Origin: Acidihalobacter yilgarnensis
GTDB lineage: Bacteria > Pseudomonadota > Gammaproteobacteria > DSM-5130 > Acidihalobacteraceae
NCBI RefSeq assembly: GCF_001753245.1
Contig: NZ_CP017415.1
Location: forward strand, 2,784,040-2,848,039
DNA length: 64,000 nucleotides
Reading direction: 5' to 3'
Positions within the stretch are counted from its first letter, which is position 1. Each line of letters opens with the position of its first letter. The position numbers and the translations under genes are program-made. The notes below the pieces were generated by a model. It had not been told where the DNA came from, did no database searches, and worked only from the letters and a program-made list of their open reading frames with translations. This document shows positions 28,559 through 38,291 of this stretch, piece by piece.

Positions 28559-28912
28559 GTGCCGGGCAAGGCGACGCGCCGGCGGTTCACGCTCGGCTAC
28601 AAACGCAAGATCGTCGCGTTGGCCGCCGGACTGCCCGACGGTGAGCTCGGCGCGATGCTGCGCCGTGAAGGGCTGTACTCCTCGCACCTGACTCATTGGC
28701 GTCACCAAGTCGCGACGCTGGACGCGCAGACGCCGGAGCCGCAACGCGGACGTAAGCCCGATCCCACGCGCCCGGAGAAGCTTCGAATCAACCAGCTTGA
28801 ACGTGACCTGGCACGTGCACAAAAGCGGTTGGTACAAGCGGAAGCGATCATCGACGCCCAAAAAAAACTGTGTGCGCTGCTGGGGTTGCCAAGCAGCGAG
28901 GAGCAGCCATGA
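28559..28912 (+). CDS. IS3-family OrfA
   Basis: A 117-residue helix-turn-helix protein from a GTG start (PGKATRRRFTLGYKRKIVAL, then LGAMLRREGLYSSHLTHWRH) with a C-terminal heptad-rich segment ending SEEQP. It provides end recognition for the transposase. Its stop overlaps the orfB start as ATGA. Confidence 0.85.
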   Translation: MPGKATRRRFTLGYKRKIVALAAGLPDGELGAMLRREGLYSSHLTHWRHQVATLDAQTPEPQRGRKPDPTRPEKLRINQLERDLARAQKRLVQAEAIIDAQKKLCALLGLPSSEEQP

Positions 28913-29925
28913 GCGCGTTACCAGCGTTGTCGGCCATGGTCGGCGTGGCGCGGACGTGTGCCGGCCTGGGCCTGTCGCGGGCGATGCTGTACCGCCGGCG
29001 CCAGCCCAAGGCGTCGACGAGGGTTACTCGCACGCCGCCGCTGAAGCTCGATGCCGCCGAGCAAACGGCGGTGCTCGGCGAGCTGATGAGTCCACGCTTC
29101 GTCGACCGCGCACCCCAACAGATCTATGCCGTCTTGCTCGATGAGGGGCGCTACCTGTGCTCGGTGCGTACCATGTACCGCTTGCTAGTGGCGCGGAAGG
29201 CGGTACGTGAGCGGCGCGAGCAGCGCGTGCATCCGGTGTACGCCCGCCCCGAGCTGCTGGCCGAGGCGCCGAACCAGTTGTGGTCGTGGGACATCACCAA
29301 GCTCAAGACGACGGTGAAGTGGACGTACGTGTATCTCTACGTCGTGCTCGACGTGTACAGCCGCTACGTCGTCGGCTGGCTGCTGAGCACACGCGAGTCG
29401 GCCGCGCTGGCGCGCGAGCTGGTTGAGCAGACCGCCTTGCGTGAGGCGGTGCCCAAGGATCAACTCACGTTGCATGCCGATCGCGGCGCGCCGATGCGAT
29501 CCAAGACGCTGGCCGAGCTGCTCGTCGATCTCGGCATCGAGGCCAGCTTTTCCCGGCCCCAGCAAAGCAACGACAACCCGTACAGCGAGAGCCTGTTCAA
29601 GACCACCAAATACGCCCCGGACTTTCCCGCCTGCTTTGCCGGCATCGATCATGCCCGCGACGTCATCACTCCGTTCTTCGAGCACTACAACCACCATCAT
29701 CGCCACACGGGCATCGGCCTGATGACACCTGCCGCCGTCCATCACGGCCACGCACCGCGCATCACCGCCGAGCGTGCAATGATTCTGGCCGCCGCCTTTG
29801 ATCGCCACCCGCACCGCTTCAAGGGCCGCGTACCCCAACCACCGCGCGTGCCCGACAAGGTTTACATCAACCCACCCCGCGAGAACCCTGTATCCAGCTC
29901 AGCACCCGTCACCGAAACTCACTAA
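28909..29925 (+). CDS. IS3-family OrfB transposase
   Basis: A 338-residue integrase-core protein with the DDE residues in [19 protein letters not shown] and [11 protein letters not shown]. The start at 28909 overlaps the orfA stop by four bases, indicating coupled translation instead of the usual frameshift fusion; a longer frame begins at 28870. Confidence 0.88.
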   Translation: MSALPALSAMVGVARTCAGLGLSRAMLYRRRQPKASTRVTRTPPLKLDAAEQTAVLGELMSPRFVDRAPQQIYAVLLDEGRYLCSVRTMYRLLVARKAVRERREQRVHPVYARPELLAEAPNQLWSWDITKLKTTVKWTYVYLYVVLDVYSRYVVGWLLSTRESAALARELVEQTALREAVPKDQLTLHADRGAPMRSKTLAELLVDLGIEASFSRPQQSNDNPYSESLFKTTKYAPDFPACFAGIDHARDVITPFFEHYNHHHRHTGIGLMTPAAVHHGHAPRITAERAMILAAAFDRHPHRFKGRVPQPPRVPDKVYINPPRENPVSSSAPVTETH

Positions 29926-29958
29926 ATTCAAACCCGCAGTTGTCTCAAAGCATTGACA

Positions 29959-30273
29959 CATTCCGCATAGACCTGGCCGTATCCCTTCGACGACCCATAG
30001 CCAGCCGATTGCGACGGCAATGTACACACCGCCATACGCGGCGTAGGTACGCCCAGCCGCCGTAGGATGAAGGGTCAACAGCCAAGCGAATGCAGCGAGC
30101 GAGGCGGCCGCCGGCAACAGCAGCCAAAGCGGTTTGCTCTGCTTGATCACAAGCCAGGGCAGATAACAGCCGACGATCTCGGCGACGGCCGTGACGGCAA
30201 ACAACAGGACGACACGCAGCAGAGCCAGGGCAGGGCCAAAGACGGAGGTTCCACCACTTTCTGCTGGGGACAC
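29959..30273 (-). pseudogene. YnfA-family protein, N-terminal part, cut by IS3
   Basis: From a GTG at 30273, directly after the rhodanese stop, the frame reads [40 protein letters not shown] and [20 protein letters not shown], three of the four YnfA helices, then VVEGIRP where the IS begins. The last helix is at 28357-28433. YnfA proteins are of unclear transport function. A third fragment occurs at 33100. Confidence 0.75.
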
Positions 30274-30275
30274 TA

Positions 30276-30605
30276 TCAGGCCTCCTCCAGTGCATGCCCG
30301 TTGTCCGCCCAGTCGCGCTTTCCCTCGACGTAATGAAAGACGTTCGTATAACCCAGCGACTCCAGCCGCTCGGCCGCCAAACCAGCACGTTGGCAGACCG
30401 CGCTCGCGCAATAGACCACGATCCTCTTCTCACGGTCCGGAACTTCCCGCGGCGCCCGCGTCAGGATTTCATCCGATACGATGTTGATGGCGCTAGGCAA
30501 ATGGCCCTCTTCGAAGGCCGAACGCGGCAACGTATCGATCAGGACAAAATCCTGAGTATTATTGACGAGTTCAGCGAGTTCATCGCACGATATCTTCCTA
30601 GCCAT
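30276..30605 (-). CDS. Single-domain rhodanese
   Basis: A 109-residue rhodanese: CH2A-like segment ([20 protein letters not shown]) and active loop [11 protein letters not shown] with the catalytic Cys. Such enzymes move sulfane sulfur; they are often found near arsenic and thiosulfate genes. The start at 30605 is set by GGAGG five bases ahead; a longer frame begins at 30626. The ynfA remnant begins two bases after its stop, so they were one operon. Confidence 0.85.
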   Translation of the reverse strand: MARKISCDELAELVNNTQDFVLIDTLPRSAFEEGHLPSAINIVSDEILTRAPREVPDREKRIVVYCASAVCQRAGLAAERLESLGYTNVFHYVEGKRDWADNGHALEEA

Positions 30606-30633
30606 AACAACCTCCATAACATGCATTTAGGTA

Positions 30634-31137
30634 TTATTCAGCAGAACGGCGACCCTCCCGGAAGAAGGCTTTGCTCAAGCCCCAGAGGAATAACGCGAAC
30701 AGGGCATGATTGACCAGAAGGCCGATTGCGATGCGCGGGCCGACTGCCATGCCAAAGAACCCCCAACCGACGAACGGCACGAAAACGAGGAGAGCGAAAA
30801 TCCACAACCCAGCGGCCAAGAGCACCACGCTGGAGAAAGCCAGCTTGGGCCTGAAAAACACAATGAATACGACAGACCAGAAGGTGACATAGGCCAGATG
30901 GAACGCGATGCCAACAGGGACCGGGAGATGCCGGCCAAAGAGCGTGTCGGCAAAGAGCAGGCCCAACGGCGCGGGCATCGGTGAAACGCCGATTTTCAGG
31001 GTTGATATGAGGATGGCAGCCAGGGCGATCCCGTTGATCAGACCAACGGCAATCGCTTTTCCCCAATCCTTGGGGGACATCGTGCGCAGTGATTCCAGGT
31101 TTACCTCAATTTTTACCGCGGTGAGTGGCTCTGACAT
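30634..31137 (-). CDS. Unrecognised membrane protein, five or so helices
   Basis: A 167-residue polytopic protein with hydrophobic stretches AIAVGLINGIALAAILI, FHLAYVTFWSVVFIVFF, VVLLAAGLWIFALLVFV and IGLLVNHALFALFLWGL. No family is recognised. The start at 31137 is preferred because the longer frame from 31260 would run into the arsR coding region. It lies between arsR and rhodanese in the same direction and may be co-transcribed with both. Confidence 0.6.
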   Translation of the reverse strand: MSEPLTAVKIEVNLESLRTMSPKDWGKAIAVGLINGIALAAILISTLKIGVSPMPAPLGLLFADTLFGRHLPVPVGIAFHLAYVTFWSVVFIVFFRPKLAFSSVVLLAAGLWIFALLVFVPFVGWGFFGMAVGPRIAIGLLVNHALFALFLWGLSKAFFREGRRSAE

Positions 31138-31186
31138 GAGACCTGCGAGTCTGTCGGTTCCGAAGAGCCGGCGAGGTTGCCCCCAA

Positions 31187-31537
31187 TCAGTCCTCGGTAG
31201 CTTGACTGGCTTTTTCCGAGGTGGGACAGCGTTCGCCACACTTGTCCTGGGAATCCGCACAGCAGGCCCCGGTCAGTACTTGAGTCATATCCAGCAGGGT
31301 GTCGAACTGGGCGCTGTACAAGATGAACTGTCCCTCGCGTTGACTCTTGATCAACCCCGCATGCGTCAACTTCTGCAAATGAAACGTCATGGCATTAGCG
31401 GCTAGACCGCAGGACTCACCCAGTTTCCCCGCTGCAATGCCATCAGGCCCGGCCTGCACCAATAACCGAATTATCTTCAGTCGGGCTGGATGGCCGAGCG
31501 CTGCGAGCTTCTGAGAAATGTGCGCATCTTCATTCAT
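31187..31537 (-). CDS. arsR: ArsR-family repressor with C-terminal Cys cluster
   Basis: A 116-residue winged-helix regulator (LAALGHPARLKIIRLL; ANAMTFHLQKLTHAGLI). Metal-binding cysteines are not in the classical recognition-helix position but at the C-terminus: Cys92, Cys93, Cys100, Cys104 in ACCADSQDKCGERC. The Acidithiobacillus ferrooxidans ArsR senses As(III) through a comparable C-terminal CC-x5-C site, so arsenite is the likely signal. The start is the ATG at 31537; a longer frame reaches 31603. It would control the leftward membrane protein and rhodanese genes. Confidence 0.85.
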   Translation of the reverse strand: MNEDAHISQKLAALGHPARLKIIRLLVQAGPDGIAAGKLGESCGLAANAMTFHLQKLTHAGLIKSQREGQFILYSAQFDTLLDMTQVLTGACCADSQDKCGERCPTSEKASQATED

Positions 31538-31594
31538 GCGCGCGATAGTACAGCAGTAGTTGAAATAATGAAAATTATCTTTTGGCCAGCCAAA

Positions 31595-31674
31595 TACACA
31601 CAATATTCCGGTTTAAAAGTCGAGAGACATCGTCTCAGCATCATCTTAAATCAACACGATCTTCCGGATACCCG
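31595..31674. repeat. 80-bp repeat, copy A
   Basis: Matches 41701-41780: the outer parts ATACACACAATATTCCGGTT and CAACACGATCTTCCGGATAC are identical while the middle differs, yet each middle can form a 5-bp hairpin (GAGAC...GTCTC here). It lies just upstream of arsR. Confidence 0.6.
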
Positions 31675-31807
31675 AACTTTTTACTTGACTCTAATCAGCA
31701 CTTCATAGGCTAGTCTTCATAAAGTAGCGTTTGCTTCGATGTACGCCGCGAGTTCGAGCGCCAGCATATTCGATAGATTGATACACAACATTTATAGGAG
31801 AGCCATC

Positions 31808-32197
31808 ATGATGAAACGTTCGCTTTGCACGCTTGGATTGATTGGAGCGTTAGCACTGGCGCCGGCTGCCTTCGTCGCCGACGCCGCTGATCAGGGGTCG
31901 ATGCCGATGTCAGGTACGAAAGGCATGGGTGGCATGGGTGGCATGGGTGGCATGGGTGGCATGGGTGGCATGGGCGGTATGCAAGGTATGCAAGGTATGC
32001 AAGGTATGCAAGGTATGGGCTGCCCGATGATGCGCATGATGGCCGGTGGCATGATGGGCAAGTCTGGCATCAATAGCATCGCCATCCCGCAATTGCCGCC
32101 CGGCAATGCAAAGCTACAACTGGAAATGCAGGGCGAGATCATGAAGCGGGTCGGCGAAATTATTCAGCGCTATGCGGCAAAGGTTGCAACGCGTTAG
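31808..32197 (+). CDS. Secreted Met/Gly-repeat protein
   Basis: A 129-residue exported protein (signal LCTLGLIGALALAPAAFVADA) whose core is a tandem run of GGM units followed by QGM units and then GCPMMRMMAGGMMGK. Such regularly spaced methionines bind Cu(I) or Ag(I) in periplasmic proteins. The C-terminal part (QLEMQGEIMKRVGEIIQRYA) is helical. AGGAG lies before the ATG at 31808. The repeats come from 9-bp DNA units, so the number can vary by slippage. No homologue was recognised. Confidence 0.75.
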   Translation: MMKRSLCTLGLIGALALAPAAFVADAADQGSMPMSGTKGMGGMGGMGGMGGMGGMGGMQGMQGMQGMQGMGCPMMRMMAGGMMGKSGINSIAIPQLPPGNAKLQLEMQGEIMKRVGEIIQRYAAKVATR

Positions 32198-32242
32198 CAG
32201 GCCGGTTGCTGTCGATAATCCATTACGACAAGCGCAGTACCG

Positions 32243-32268
32243 GCACCGGCGGTTGTATTCGCCGGTGC
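32243..32268 (+). terminator. Stem-loop after the Met/Gly-repeat gene
   Basis: GCACCGGCG and CGCCGGTGC form a perfect 9-bp stem with an 8-base loop, 45 bases past the stop. No T-run follows. The rest of 32269-32574 shows no gene. Confidence 0.45.
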
Positions 32269-32574
32269 TCGGCATGCCAGCCTTTACGCAACGGTGAACT
32301 ACTGTGTGAGCGCATCGAGTAGCCACGTCCTACGCTTTATAGCAACTCCCTTCACTCTCATCAGCCTATTTTTCAAGAGACATCTGCCACATCCGTTTGT
32401 AAAGGACGTTCAGCCTGCCTATTTTGATCAGCCGACTGATGACTCGGTGCCTGTTGTCAGTACGCCTGCACTCTGTCGATCAGAGCAAACGATTGCCGTC
32501 ACGTAGCGGTTTGGTAGTTACTCATAAGTCAGTAGATTAGGGAATAACTGGCGTCGACTTCAGTCCAATTGGGT

Positions 32575-33099
32575 ATGAAGATCGATGGCCGGCCGTTGAC
32601 TCGCGAGACGCTGGAAGCGATGCGCTTCATGGCGCTGGATCGGATGGATGAGGGCGAATCCCCGGCAGCGGCCTCGGCGTCGTTCGGGATGCACCGGACT
32701 TGGGCGTACAAGGTACGGCTGAAGGCGCGCGGGCGCGGCCAAGGCAAGCGGGTCCTGCAGTTGCGGCGGCACCCGAGCGGTGCCGGAAGTTGACCGATGC
32801 CCAAGGACGGCAAGTGTTCCGGTGGGTCAACGGCAAGAACCCGTGGCAGTATAGTTTCGACTTCGGTTTGTGGACACGCCAGATCGTGGGCGAGTTGATC
32901 ACGCAACGGCTCGGCGTGATGCTGGGCTTGGCCTCGGTGGGTGCGCTCCTGGCGCGGGTCAGGCTGACACCGCAGAAGCCGCTGCAGCGGGCCTACCAAC
33001 TAGACCCCGAAGCGATTGCCCGCTGGCAGCAGGGAGACCTACCCCGCCATCGCCCGCCAAGCCAAGCGCGACGGGACTTACATCTACTTCTGATACGCC
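32575..33099 (+). mobile_element. IS630-family transposase remnant
   Basis: Starts MKIDGRPLTRETLEAMRFMA with a helix-turn-helix (SASFGMHRTWAYKVRLKARG), shifts frame near 32770, continues KLTDAQGRQVFRWVNGKNPW and VGALLARVRLTPQKPLQRAY, shifts again near 33035, and stops at [18 protein letters not shown]. The catalytic half is missing. It abuts a ynfA fragment. Confidence 0.7.
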
Positions 33100-33225
33100 G
33101 CCGCTGGCAACAGGAGCCAGAGCGGTTTGCCCTGCTTAATCACAAGCCAGGGCAGATAACAGCGACGATCTCGGCGACGGCCGTGACGGCGAACAAAAGC
33201 ACAATACGTAGCAAATTGAGTGTAT
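33100..33225 (-). pseudogene. Second ynfA-like fragment, N-terminal, frameshifted
   Basis: Reads [18 protein letters not shown] in one frame and, after one missing G, the [10 protein letters not shown]-type continuation in the next. It is nearly identical in sequence to the ynfA piece at 29959-30273 ([20 protein letters not shown]) and is cut by the IS630 remnant. Confidence 0.6.
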
Positions 33226-33354
33226 TGGCGAGCAGCGGCAGGTCGCTTTCAGGCGTAGGCATGGGCGACTCCCCAACTGCGACCGAATACGCGGAAAACC
33301 ATCCGATGGATTGAACCCAGATGACCCATAGCACGCTCTGCGAGCGGCATTGCC

Positions 33355-34541
33355 TCAAGCAACCGGCTGCGCTGGATTCAGGCCGAGCAAGCGGCGGCGC
33401 AGCGGGCGTAACGCCACGGCCGCGAGCAGGAAGGCGCAGCTCAGATTTGCCCAGTCTGGCAGCAGCTCGGCGCTGGCTTGAATCTGGACCGTGACATCGA
33501 TATTAAGGGCATGCACTAGGGCATCGGTCAACAGCCCGAATCCGATAGCGCAGGCGCTGATGCCGCCGACGTAGATCAACACGAAGCGCCAACCGAGTGC
33601 CTTGCGCAAGGCGCCTACCGTGCCCAGATTGGTTGCCGGCCCTGCCAGCAGGAATACCAGCACTGCGCCGGGCGAGACCCCGGCCAGCAGCATGGCGGTG
33701 GCGATCGGCGTGGATTCAGTCGCGCAGACGTAGAAAGGCACACCGACCAACAGCATCAGCAGCATTGCCATCCAGCCACTGCCGTAAGCACCCAGCGCAG
33801 CCGGCGGCACCAGTGTCATGGTCAAACCCGCCAACGCAAGGCCGAGCGCCATCCATAGGCTGAACTCATCCAGTAGGTCGGTGACCGCATAGCGAATCCC
33901 CGCCATGCTGCGCCACCCGAGCGAACCCGTGTTCGTATTCAAAGCGGGTGCGGTCGATTCGTAGCCGCAGGACGAATCGTTGCAGTCCGCTTGTGCAATC
34001 CTCGCCGGCTTGACACTTCAGTACTGCACGCACTCGAACACGTTTGTGATCCGCAGGCGTCGATTCCGACCCGATCTGGGGCAGAACCCGGCACCCGCCT
34101 TGCCTCCGGTTCGGCCAGACTGCCCAGCAGGCCAGTCACGATGGCGCTCAGGATGGCGCTGATCGGACGAACGATGGCCATGAACGGCCCCAACAGCGCG
34201 AACGAAATGGCCACCGAATCTACGCCTGTCTCCGGGGTGGCGATCAGAAATGACAGGGTCGAGCCTCGCGAAGCCCCGGCACGGCGCAAACCCAGCGCGA
34301 CCGGTATCACCCCGCAAGAACACAGCGGCAGTGGCGCGCCGATCAGCGCGGCTTTGGTCACCGGCCACAAACCGCGACCGCCCAACCAGCGCCCCAGCCG
34401 ATCTTGCGGTACCCATGCCTTGATCAGGCCAGCGCAGATCAACCCGACTATCACCCAGGGTGCGGCCTCCAGGTACAGCGTCCAGGTGTTGACGGTCCAC
34501 TGTGCGAAGGTGTGAATCGTGGCGTCAATCAGGTTCATCAT
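33355..34541 (-). pseudogene. SO_0444/ArsP-like metal efflux permease, split by a frameshift
   Basis: The N-terminal half (34541 to 33939) contains ALIGAPLPLCSCGVIPVALG and LSFLIATPETGVDSVAISFA, signatures of SO_0444-type Cu/Zn permeases related to ArsP. A Cys-rich linker (DACGSQTCSSACSTE) then leaves frame; the other frame supplies ARIAQADCNDSSCGYES and the C-terminal half (MAGIRYAVTDLLDEFSLWMA; VPFYVCATESTPIATAML). One frame change near 34015 would restore a protein of about 390 residues, the family norm. The apparent second start is only a TTG. The ATG at 34541 overlaps the regulator gene by 17 bases. Confidence 0.75.
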
Positions 34542-34926
34542 CGGCCCCACACACTTCACGCACTGCCGCATTCAGGGCGGGCAACGGCGACGCATCATTC
34601 CAGCGGTAATAGGCCATCTTGCCCGCGCTGCGCATGCGCAGCCAGCCCTGGCCGCGCAGAATACGCAGTTGCTGTGAAGTCGCCGCCACGCTCAGACCAA
34701 GCAGGTAGGCCAGATCGCAGACGCACAACTCCGCTTCGCGCAAAGCGCGCAGGATCATCAAACGCTTGGGATTGCCCAGCATCTTGAACAATTCGGCGCT
34801 TGACGCCAGCTGTTCCGCCTCGCCCGCCAGAGCAGCCTGAACCCGGGTCACGGTGCGCGGATGAAAGCATTCCAGGGCGCAGACGTCCGCTTCAGTTTCA
34901 GTAGGGGTATGGGGTTTCTGTTCCAT
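34525..34926 (-). CDS. CadC-like ArsR/SmtB repressor, second copy
   Basis: A 133-residue repressor with Cys16 and Cys20 in CALECFHPRTV and Cys68 and Cys70 in AELCVCDLAYLL, the same four-Cys set as the CadC-like protein at 21936 but only moderately similar elsewhere. Recognition region GLSVAATSQQLRILRGQGWL. The frame from 35100 is rejected because it would add an unrelated Cys/Pro-rich leader. It overlaps and probably controls the following permease. ATATT-TTCG-AATAT at 34925-34938 covers its start and may be its operator. Confidence 0.85.
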   Translation of the reverse strand: MEQKPHTPTETEADVCALECFHPRTVTRVQAALAGEAEQLASSAELFKMLGNPKRLMILRALREAELCVCDLAYLLGLSVAATSQQLRILRGQGWLRMRSAGKMAYYRWNDASPLPALNAAVREVCGADDEPD

Positions 34927-35184
34927 ATTTTCGAATATAATTGAATGAGTATGGGCACGCAAGCATGAACCGGACACGTAAAGCACCGGATGGCATACAG
35001 TAGGCAGCGCAGTAGGCAGCGGCTCGCATGGAGGGATCGGGCACTTGGGGCATCCATGATTGCATGATGGATCAAACACGATGAAAGCAATCGGCTCCAA
35101 GCACTACCTGCGCTTGGACGCATGGCTCATGCCCCTCGTCTTGTCGCCAGCGGGCTGGCCATAGCTGCACCCCACCCGCGCCGC

Positions 35185-35565
35185 GCAATTACCTGAGCGA
35201 CGCGTTTGACCCTTATTTGCGGAGGCACGCGAACAACCCGGTGGATTGGTATCCTTGGGGGCCGGTGGCGCTCGAAAAGGCTCGATTGGGAAAACAAGCC
35301 GAGCTTTCTATTCATCGGCTATCCGGTCTGTTACTGGTGCCATGTGGCCGACCGCGAGTTGTTTTCCGATCCAGCTCTATCACCAGCTTGATGAATCGCT
35401 GATTCGTGAACATCCTGGTCGACCGACCGTGAGCAGCGTCCGGACATCGATCGCGTCCATCAACTCGCCACTATGGTCATGAACGGAAAGGGCGACTGGT
35501 CCTGCAATGTTTTCCTCTCTCCGAAGTTGCAACCGTGTTGCGCCGGCATCTATTTCTCGCCTCAT
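35185..35565 (+). pseudogene. DUF255 thioredoxin-like protein, N-terminal remnant
   Basis: Three frames carry consecutive pieces of the YyaL/DUF255 family: [20 protein letters not shown], then [20 protein letters not shown] with the WCHV redox motif, then EQRPDIDRVHQLATMVMNGK and GDWSCNVFLSPKLQP. At least three frameshifts and the missing C-terminal two thirds show it is dead. The following 35566-35790 has no recognisable gene. Confidence 0.65.
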
Positions 35566-35790
35566 AGCAGCACGTTCGGTCAGTCCGGATTTCTCCGGGT
35601 GCCATGCCACATCCATCAACTACGTTCTGATTTACTGATAATCCTGAGGTGTGTCTTAAGGTCAACCAATCATGGACCTCATCCTGTCTCAAGCAGCGGC
35701 CATTTGGTGTGACGAATCTCCTGCATGGGGACCCGGTATTCAGTCTGGAAGTGGTCCACCTGGAGTGTCACATGGTCGATATCAAAATGC

Positions 35791-36117
35791 TCAGGGTCGA
35801 CGCACCGCATGGCACTCTCCGAGGCAAGGCTTGTCGCCGGATACGAGGACGTGCGCGGATAGGGCAGTAAAGCCAGACGTTACCTCCCAGACATGCAGGC
35901 CATGCACCTCGAAGACGCCCGGATCTGCAGCCAGTGTGTGACCGATTACATCCGGGTCCATACCCTTGGGGGCGGCTTCGAGAAAGACGCGCCCCGATTC
36001 TCTGAGCAAACTTACCCCCGCGCAGCATCAAGGCCGCCACCACTAAGGCAGCGAGAGCACCGAAACGGTAGAAATGCGTCCAGTAGATCAGTGCGCCGGC
36101 AATCGCGGTGACATGAA
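35791..36117 (-). pseudogene. Cation diffusion facilitator, C-terminal remnant
   Basis: One frame reads LRESGRVFLEAAPKGMDPDV then FEVHGLHVWEVTSGFTALSA, the cytosolic domain of CzcD-like CDF transporters. The adjoining frame upstream reads HVTAIAGALIYWTHFYRFGA, the last membrane helices. The N-terminal half is replaced by the IS5 copy at 36125. CDF proteins export Zn, Cd or Co. Confidence 0.65.
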
Positions 36118-36124
36118 GGCATAC

Positions 36125-36853
36125 AGTAGGTCCGCGAGCAGGTGTTTGTCATGCACGTTGGCGGCGGTGACCGCCGCGCTGTGCACCACGCCGGTACGAT
36201 TGTCCACACCGATGTGTAGCTTCATACCGAAATACCACTGTTGGCCCTTGCGGGTCTGATGCATGTCGGGATCACGTGTCTTGTGGGCATTCTTGGTCGA
36301 GCTCGGCGCACCGATGATCGTGGCGTCGACGATCGTTCCAGTACCGACCTTCAGGCCCCGATCCTGCAGGGTCTGATTGACCTGTGCGAACAACGTCGCA
36401 CCCAGGTCGTGCTGCTCCAACAGGCGACGAAACTTCAGCAGGGTCGTTCCGTCCGGGACCCGCTCGCGGCCCAGATCAATGCCCACGAATCGCCGCAGCG
36501 ACGTGCTGTCCAGCAGCGCTCCTTCACACGCCTCGTCAGCCAGGTTGAACCCGTGCTGCACGAAGTACATCCGCAGCATCCGTTCCAGCCCCACCGGTGG
36601 ACGACCCTTCCCTGCCTTCGGGTAGTGGGGCTCGATCACCGCACACGACGCGGACCACGGCACGAGTTCCTCCATCGTCGATAGAAACACATCACGAGAA
36701 ACACATCACGACGCGTCGCCCGCCGATAGACCTCGAATCCTTCGCCTGAGTCCGCTGCCATCGCCAGTGTCTGCTGTTTCATCGTTACGATCCCAATTGG
36801 TTGTCAGAGCAATTCAATTTTCGCAGAGGGAAGAGACTTTTTCAGCGTTGCCC
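36125..36853 (-). mobile_element. IS5-family element, copy 2, truncated and mutated
   Basis: Nearly identical to copy 1 (20651-21830) but lacking its left part, including the second Asp and the Glu of the transposase. A 14-bp tandem duplication (AGAAACACATCACG twice, 36684-36711) breaks the frame near the start. The intact right end GGGCAACGCTGAAAAAGTC is at 36835-36853. It interrupts the CDF gene. Confidence 0.88.
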
Positions 36854-37017
36854 TAGATCAATCCGTGCGAAAATGCTCCGCTGGCTGCTACGTGCACCAG
36901 GCCGCCAATCTTACAAAAGACTCTAGTGTCTGATCGCGAGCACGATAACGATAACGATAACGATCATCCTCGTTAGACTACGAGGCTGTCGATGATGGAT
37001 TCGTCAGCCACATCGAA

Positions 37018-37407
37018 TTATTCGGCCACAATTTCTCCATACCACATATTTTCCGAACAGTGATAAACGTATTTTCCCGGCTTGGGAGCGTGTATCAAGA
37101 TTCTTTTCGTATCTCCGACCGGCACACGGACGGAGACCGTTTCCCCCTGCGGACCTAGATGCGGGAACACGGTTACGAGACCACAGCCGCCGATGTTGTC
37201 GGTGAGTTCGAGTGCGACGGTCTTACCTGCAGGAATGTGGAGAACCGAAGGTGAGTAGGGATAAGATGACCAGGCTTTTCCTTCTATCAGCTTAAAAACC
37301 GGCGTCGCATCAGACGGGGCGGATGCTGCCGCTATAGTTGGCAAAAACAATACCGCAAGTAGTGATGTGACTGCTGGCGCGAGACGGATGAGTACTGAGT
37401 TATGCAT
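37018..37407 (-). CDS. Periplasmic cupredoxin-like protein
   Basis: A 129-residue secreted protein (signal IRLAPAVTSLLAVLFLPTIAAA) with a cupredoxin fold: VLHIPAGKTVALELTDNIGG, CGLVTVFPHLG and PGKYVYHCSENMWYGEIVAE. Candidate ligands are Cys75, His83, His116, Cys117 and Met121. Domains of this GC...HC..M type are found fused to or beside CcdA/SafE-like proteins and copper ATPases. GGGGGAAG precedes the ATG at 37407. It is the last gene of the MerR-controlled operon that begins at 40985. Confidence 0.75.
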   Translation of the reverse strand: MHNSVLIRLAPAVTSLLAVLFLPTIAAASAPSDATPVFKLIEGKAWSSYPYSPSVLHIPAGKTVALELTDNIGGCGLVTVFPHLGPQGETVSVRVPVGDTKRILIHAPKPGKYVYHCSENMWYGEIVAE

Positions 37408-37424
37408 GATTTCTTCCCCCTTCC

Positions 37425-38291
37425 TTAAATCCCCGATATAACCCCGAAATTCAACAAAAAATAGTAAAATAAGTATCCACTGGTCAATAGAAACAGAACG
37501 CCGGTAGCCGGCTGCAAATAGAGACCGATATGTCGTCGCACGGCCAACACGGCGGGCTGACCCAGTGCAAGCATAAGGAGCATCAGTCCTGCCATGGCAG
37601 TTCCATAGAGCAGCACGGCCAAGGCAGCAAGCCAATAAACACCTGCGGCTAGCGGTAGCATGATGACCCCCAAAAAAACAGGCAAGGTGCACGTATGCGC
37701 GGCCGCTCCGTAGGCCACACCAAAACCCAGAAGATCACGTCGCCGTCCCTGCGCAGCACCCGCCAGCAGCCGATCATAATAGCGCCGTCCCGGTAAAAAA
37801 CGCGCTGCACCACTCAATGCGGCGGCCCCCCCGATCAACAGCGCAAAGCCCAAGATTGCGAAAAGCATGCCGACTACAGGAATCAAGTAGATCAGGAACC
37901 GATAGATTGCGGGGCCAATCACGCCGACCAGCACGGCGGCGACGCTGTAAAAACCGATGATACCTAATGCGATTAGTAATGACGCCTTGAACAGGCTGCG
38001 GTCATGTTGTTTCATGTCAACAGACATTGAAGCCCTATTGCCCACGAAATACATAAGGAAGGATGGTGTAATCACGAGACTACAAGGCGAAAAAAATGAG
38101 GCGGCACCACCAAGAACCCCAATGGCCAGGATCAGCGGAGCGGGCACGACCGGTGTTCCCTGGGCTTTAAACAATAGCCAACCAACCGTGTGATAAACCC
38201 ATTCCCCCGCAAAGAACAGAAGGGTCAGTGCAATCAATGTGATGCCGATACGCACCGCATCGTTATCAAGACGAAAGCGGATTGTTTTCAT
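37425..38291 (-). CDS. CcdA/SafE-like membrane protein
   Basis: A 288-residue protein with about seven helices. Cys70 in [20 protein letters not shown] and Cys201 in [16 protein letters not shown] sit where CcdA/DsbD membrane domains keep their redox pair, so electron transfer across the membrane to a periplasmic thiol or to the neighbouring cupredoxin is plausible. The start at 38291 overlaps the ATPase stop by four bases (ATGA); the longer frame from 38435 lies inside the ATPase gene. Confidence 0.75.
   Translation of the reverse strand: MKTIRFRLDNDAVRIGITLIALTLLFFAGEWVYHTVGWLLFKAQGTPVVPAPLILAIGVLGGAASFFSPCSLVITPSFLMYFVGNRASMSVDMKQHDRSLFKASLLIALGIIGFYSVAAVLVGVIGPAIYRFLIYLIPVVGMLFAILGFALLIGGAAALSGAARFLPGRRYYDRLLAGAAQGRRRDLLGFGVAYGAAAHTCTLPVFLGVIMLPLAAGVYWLAALAVLLYGTAMAGLMLLMLALGQPAVLAVRRHIGLYLQPATGVLFLLTSGYLFYYFLLNFGVISGI

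Larger units (their letters stand above)
28434..29958 (+). mobile_element. IS3-family insertion sequence
   Basis: About 1.5 kb carrying overlapping orfA and orfB. Imperfect inverted ends are TGCCAATG...TGAGACAACT on the left and TGTCAATG...TGAGACAACT read inward on the right. The exact outer boundary is uncertain by a few bases and no clear target duplication was seen. It separates two pieces of a ynfA-like gene. Confidence 0.8.

Noticed and set aside
36912-36966. Short CGATAA tandem repeats as a regulatory array
   Set aside because: Only about four units, without promoter elements or neighbouring gene start.
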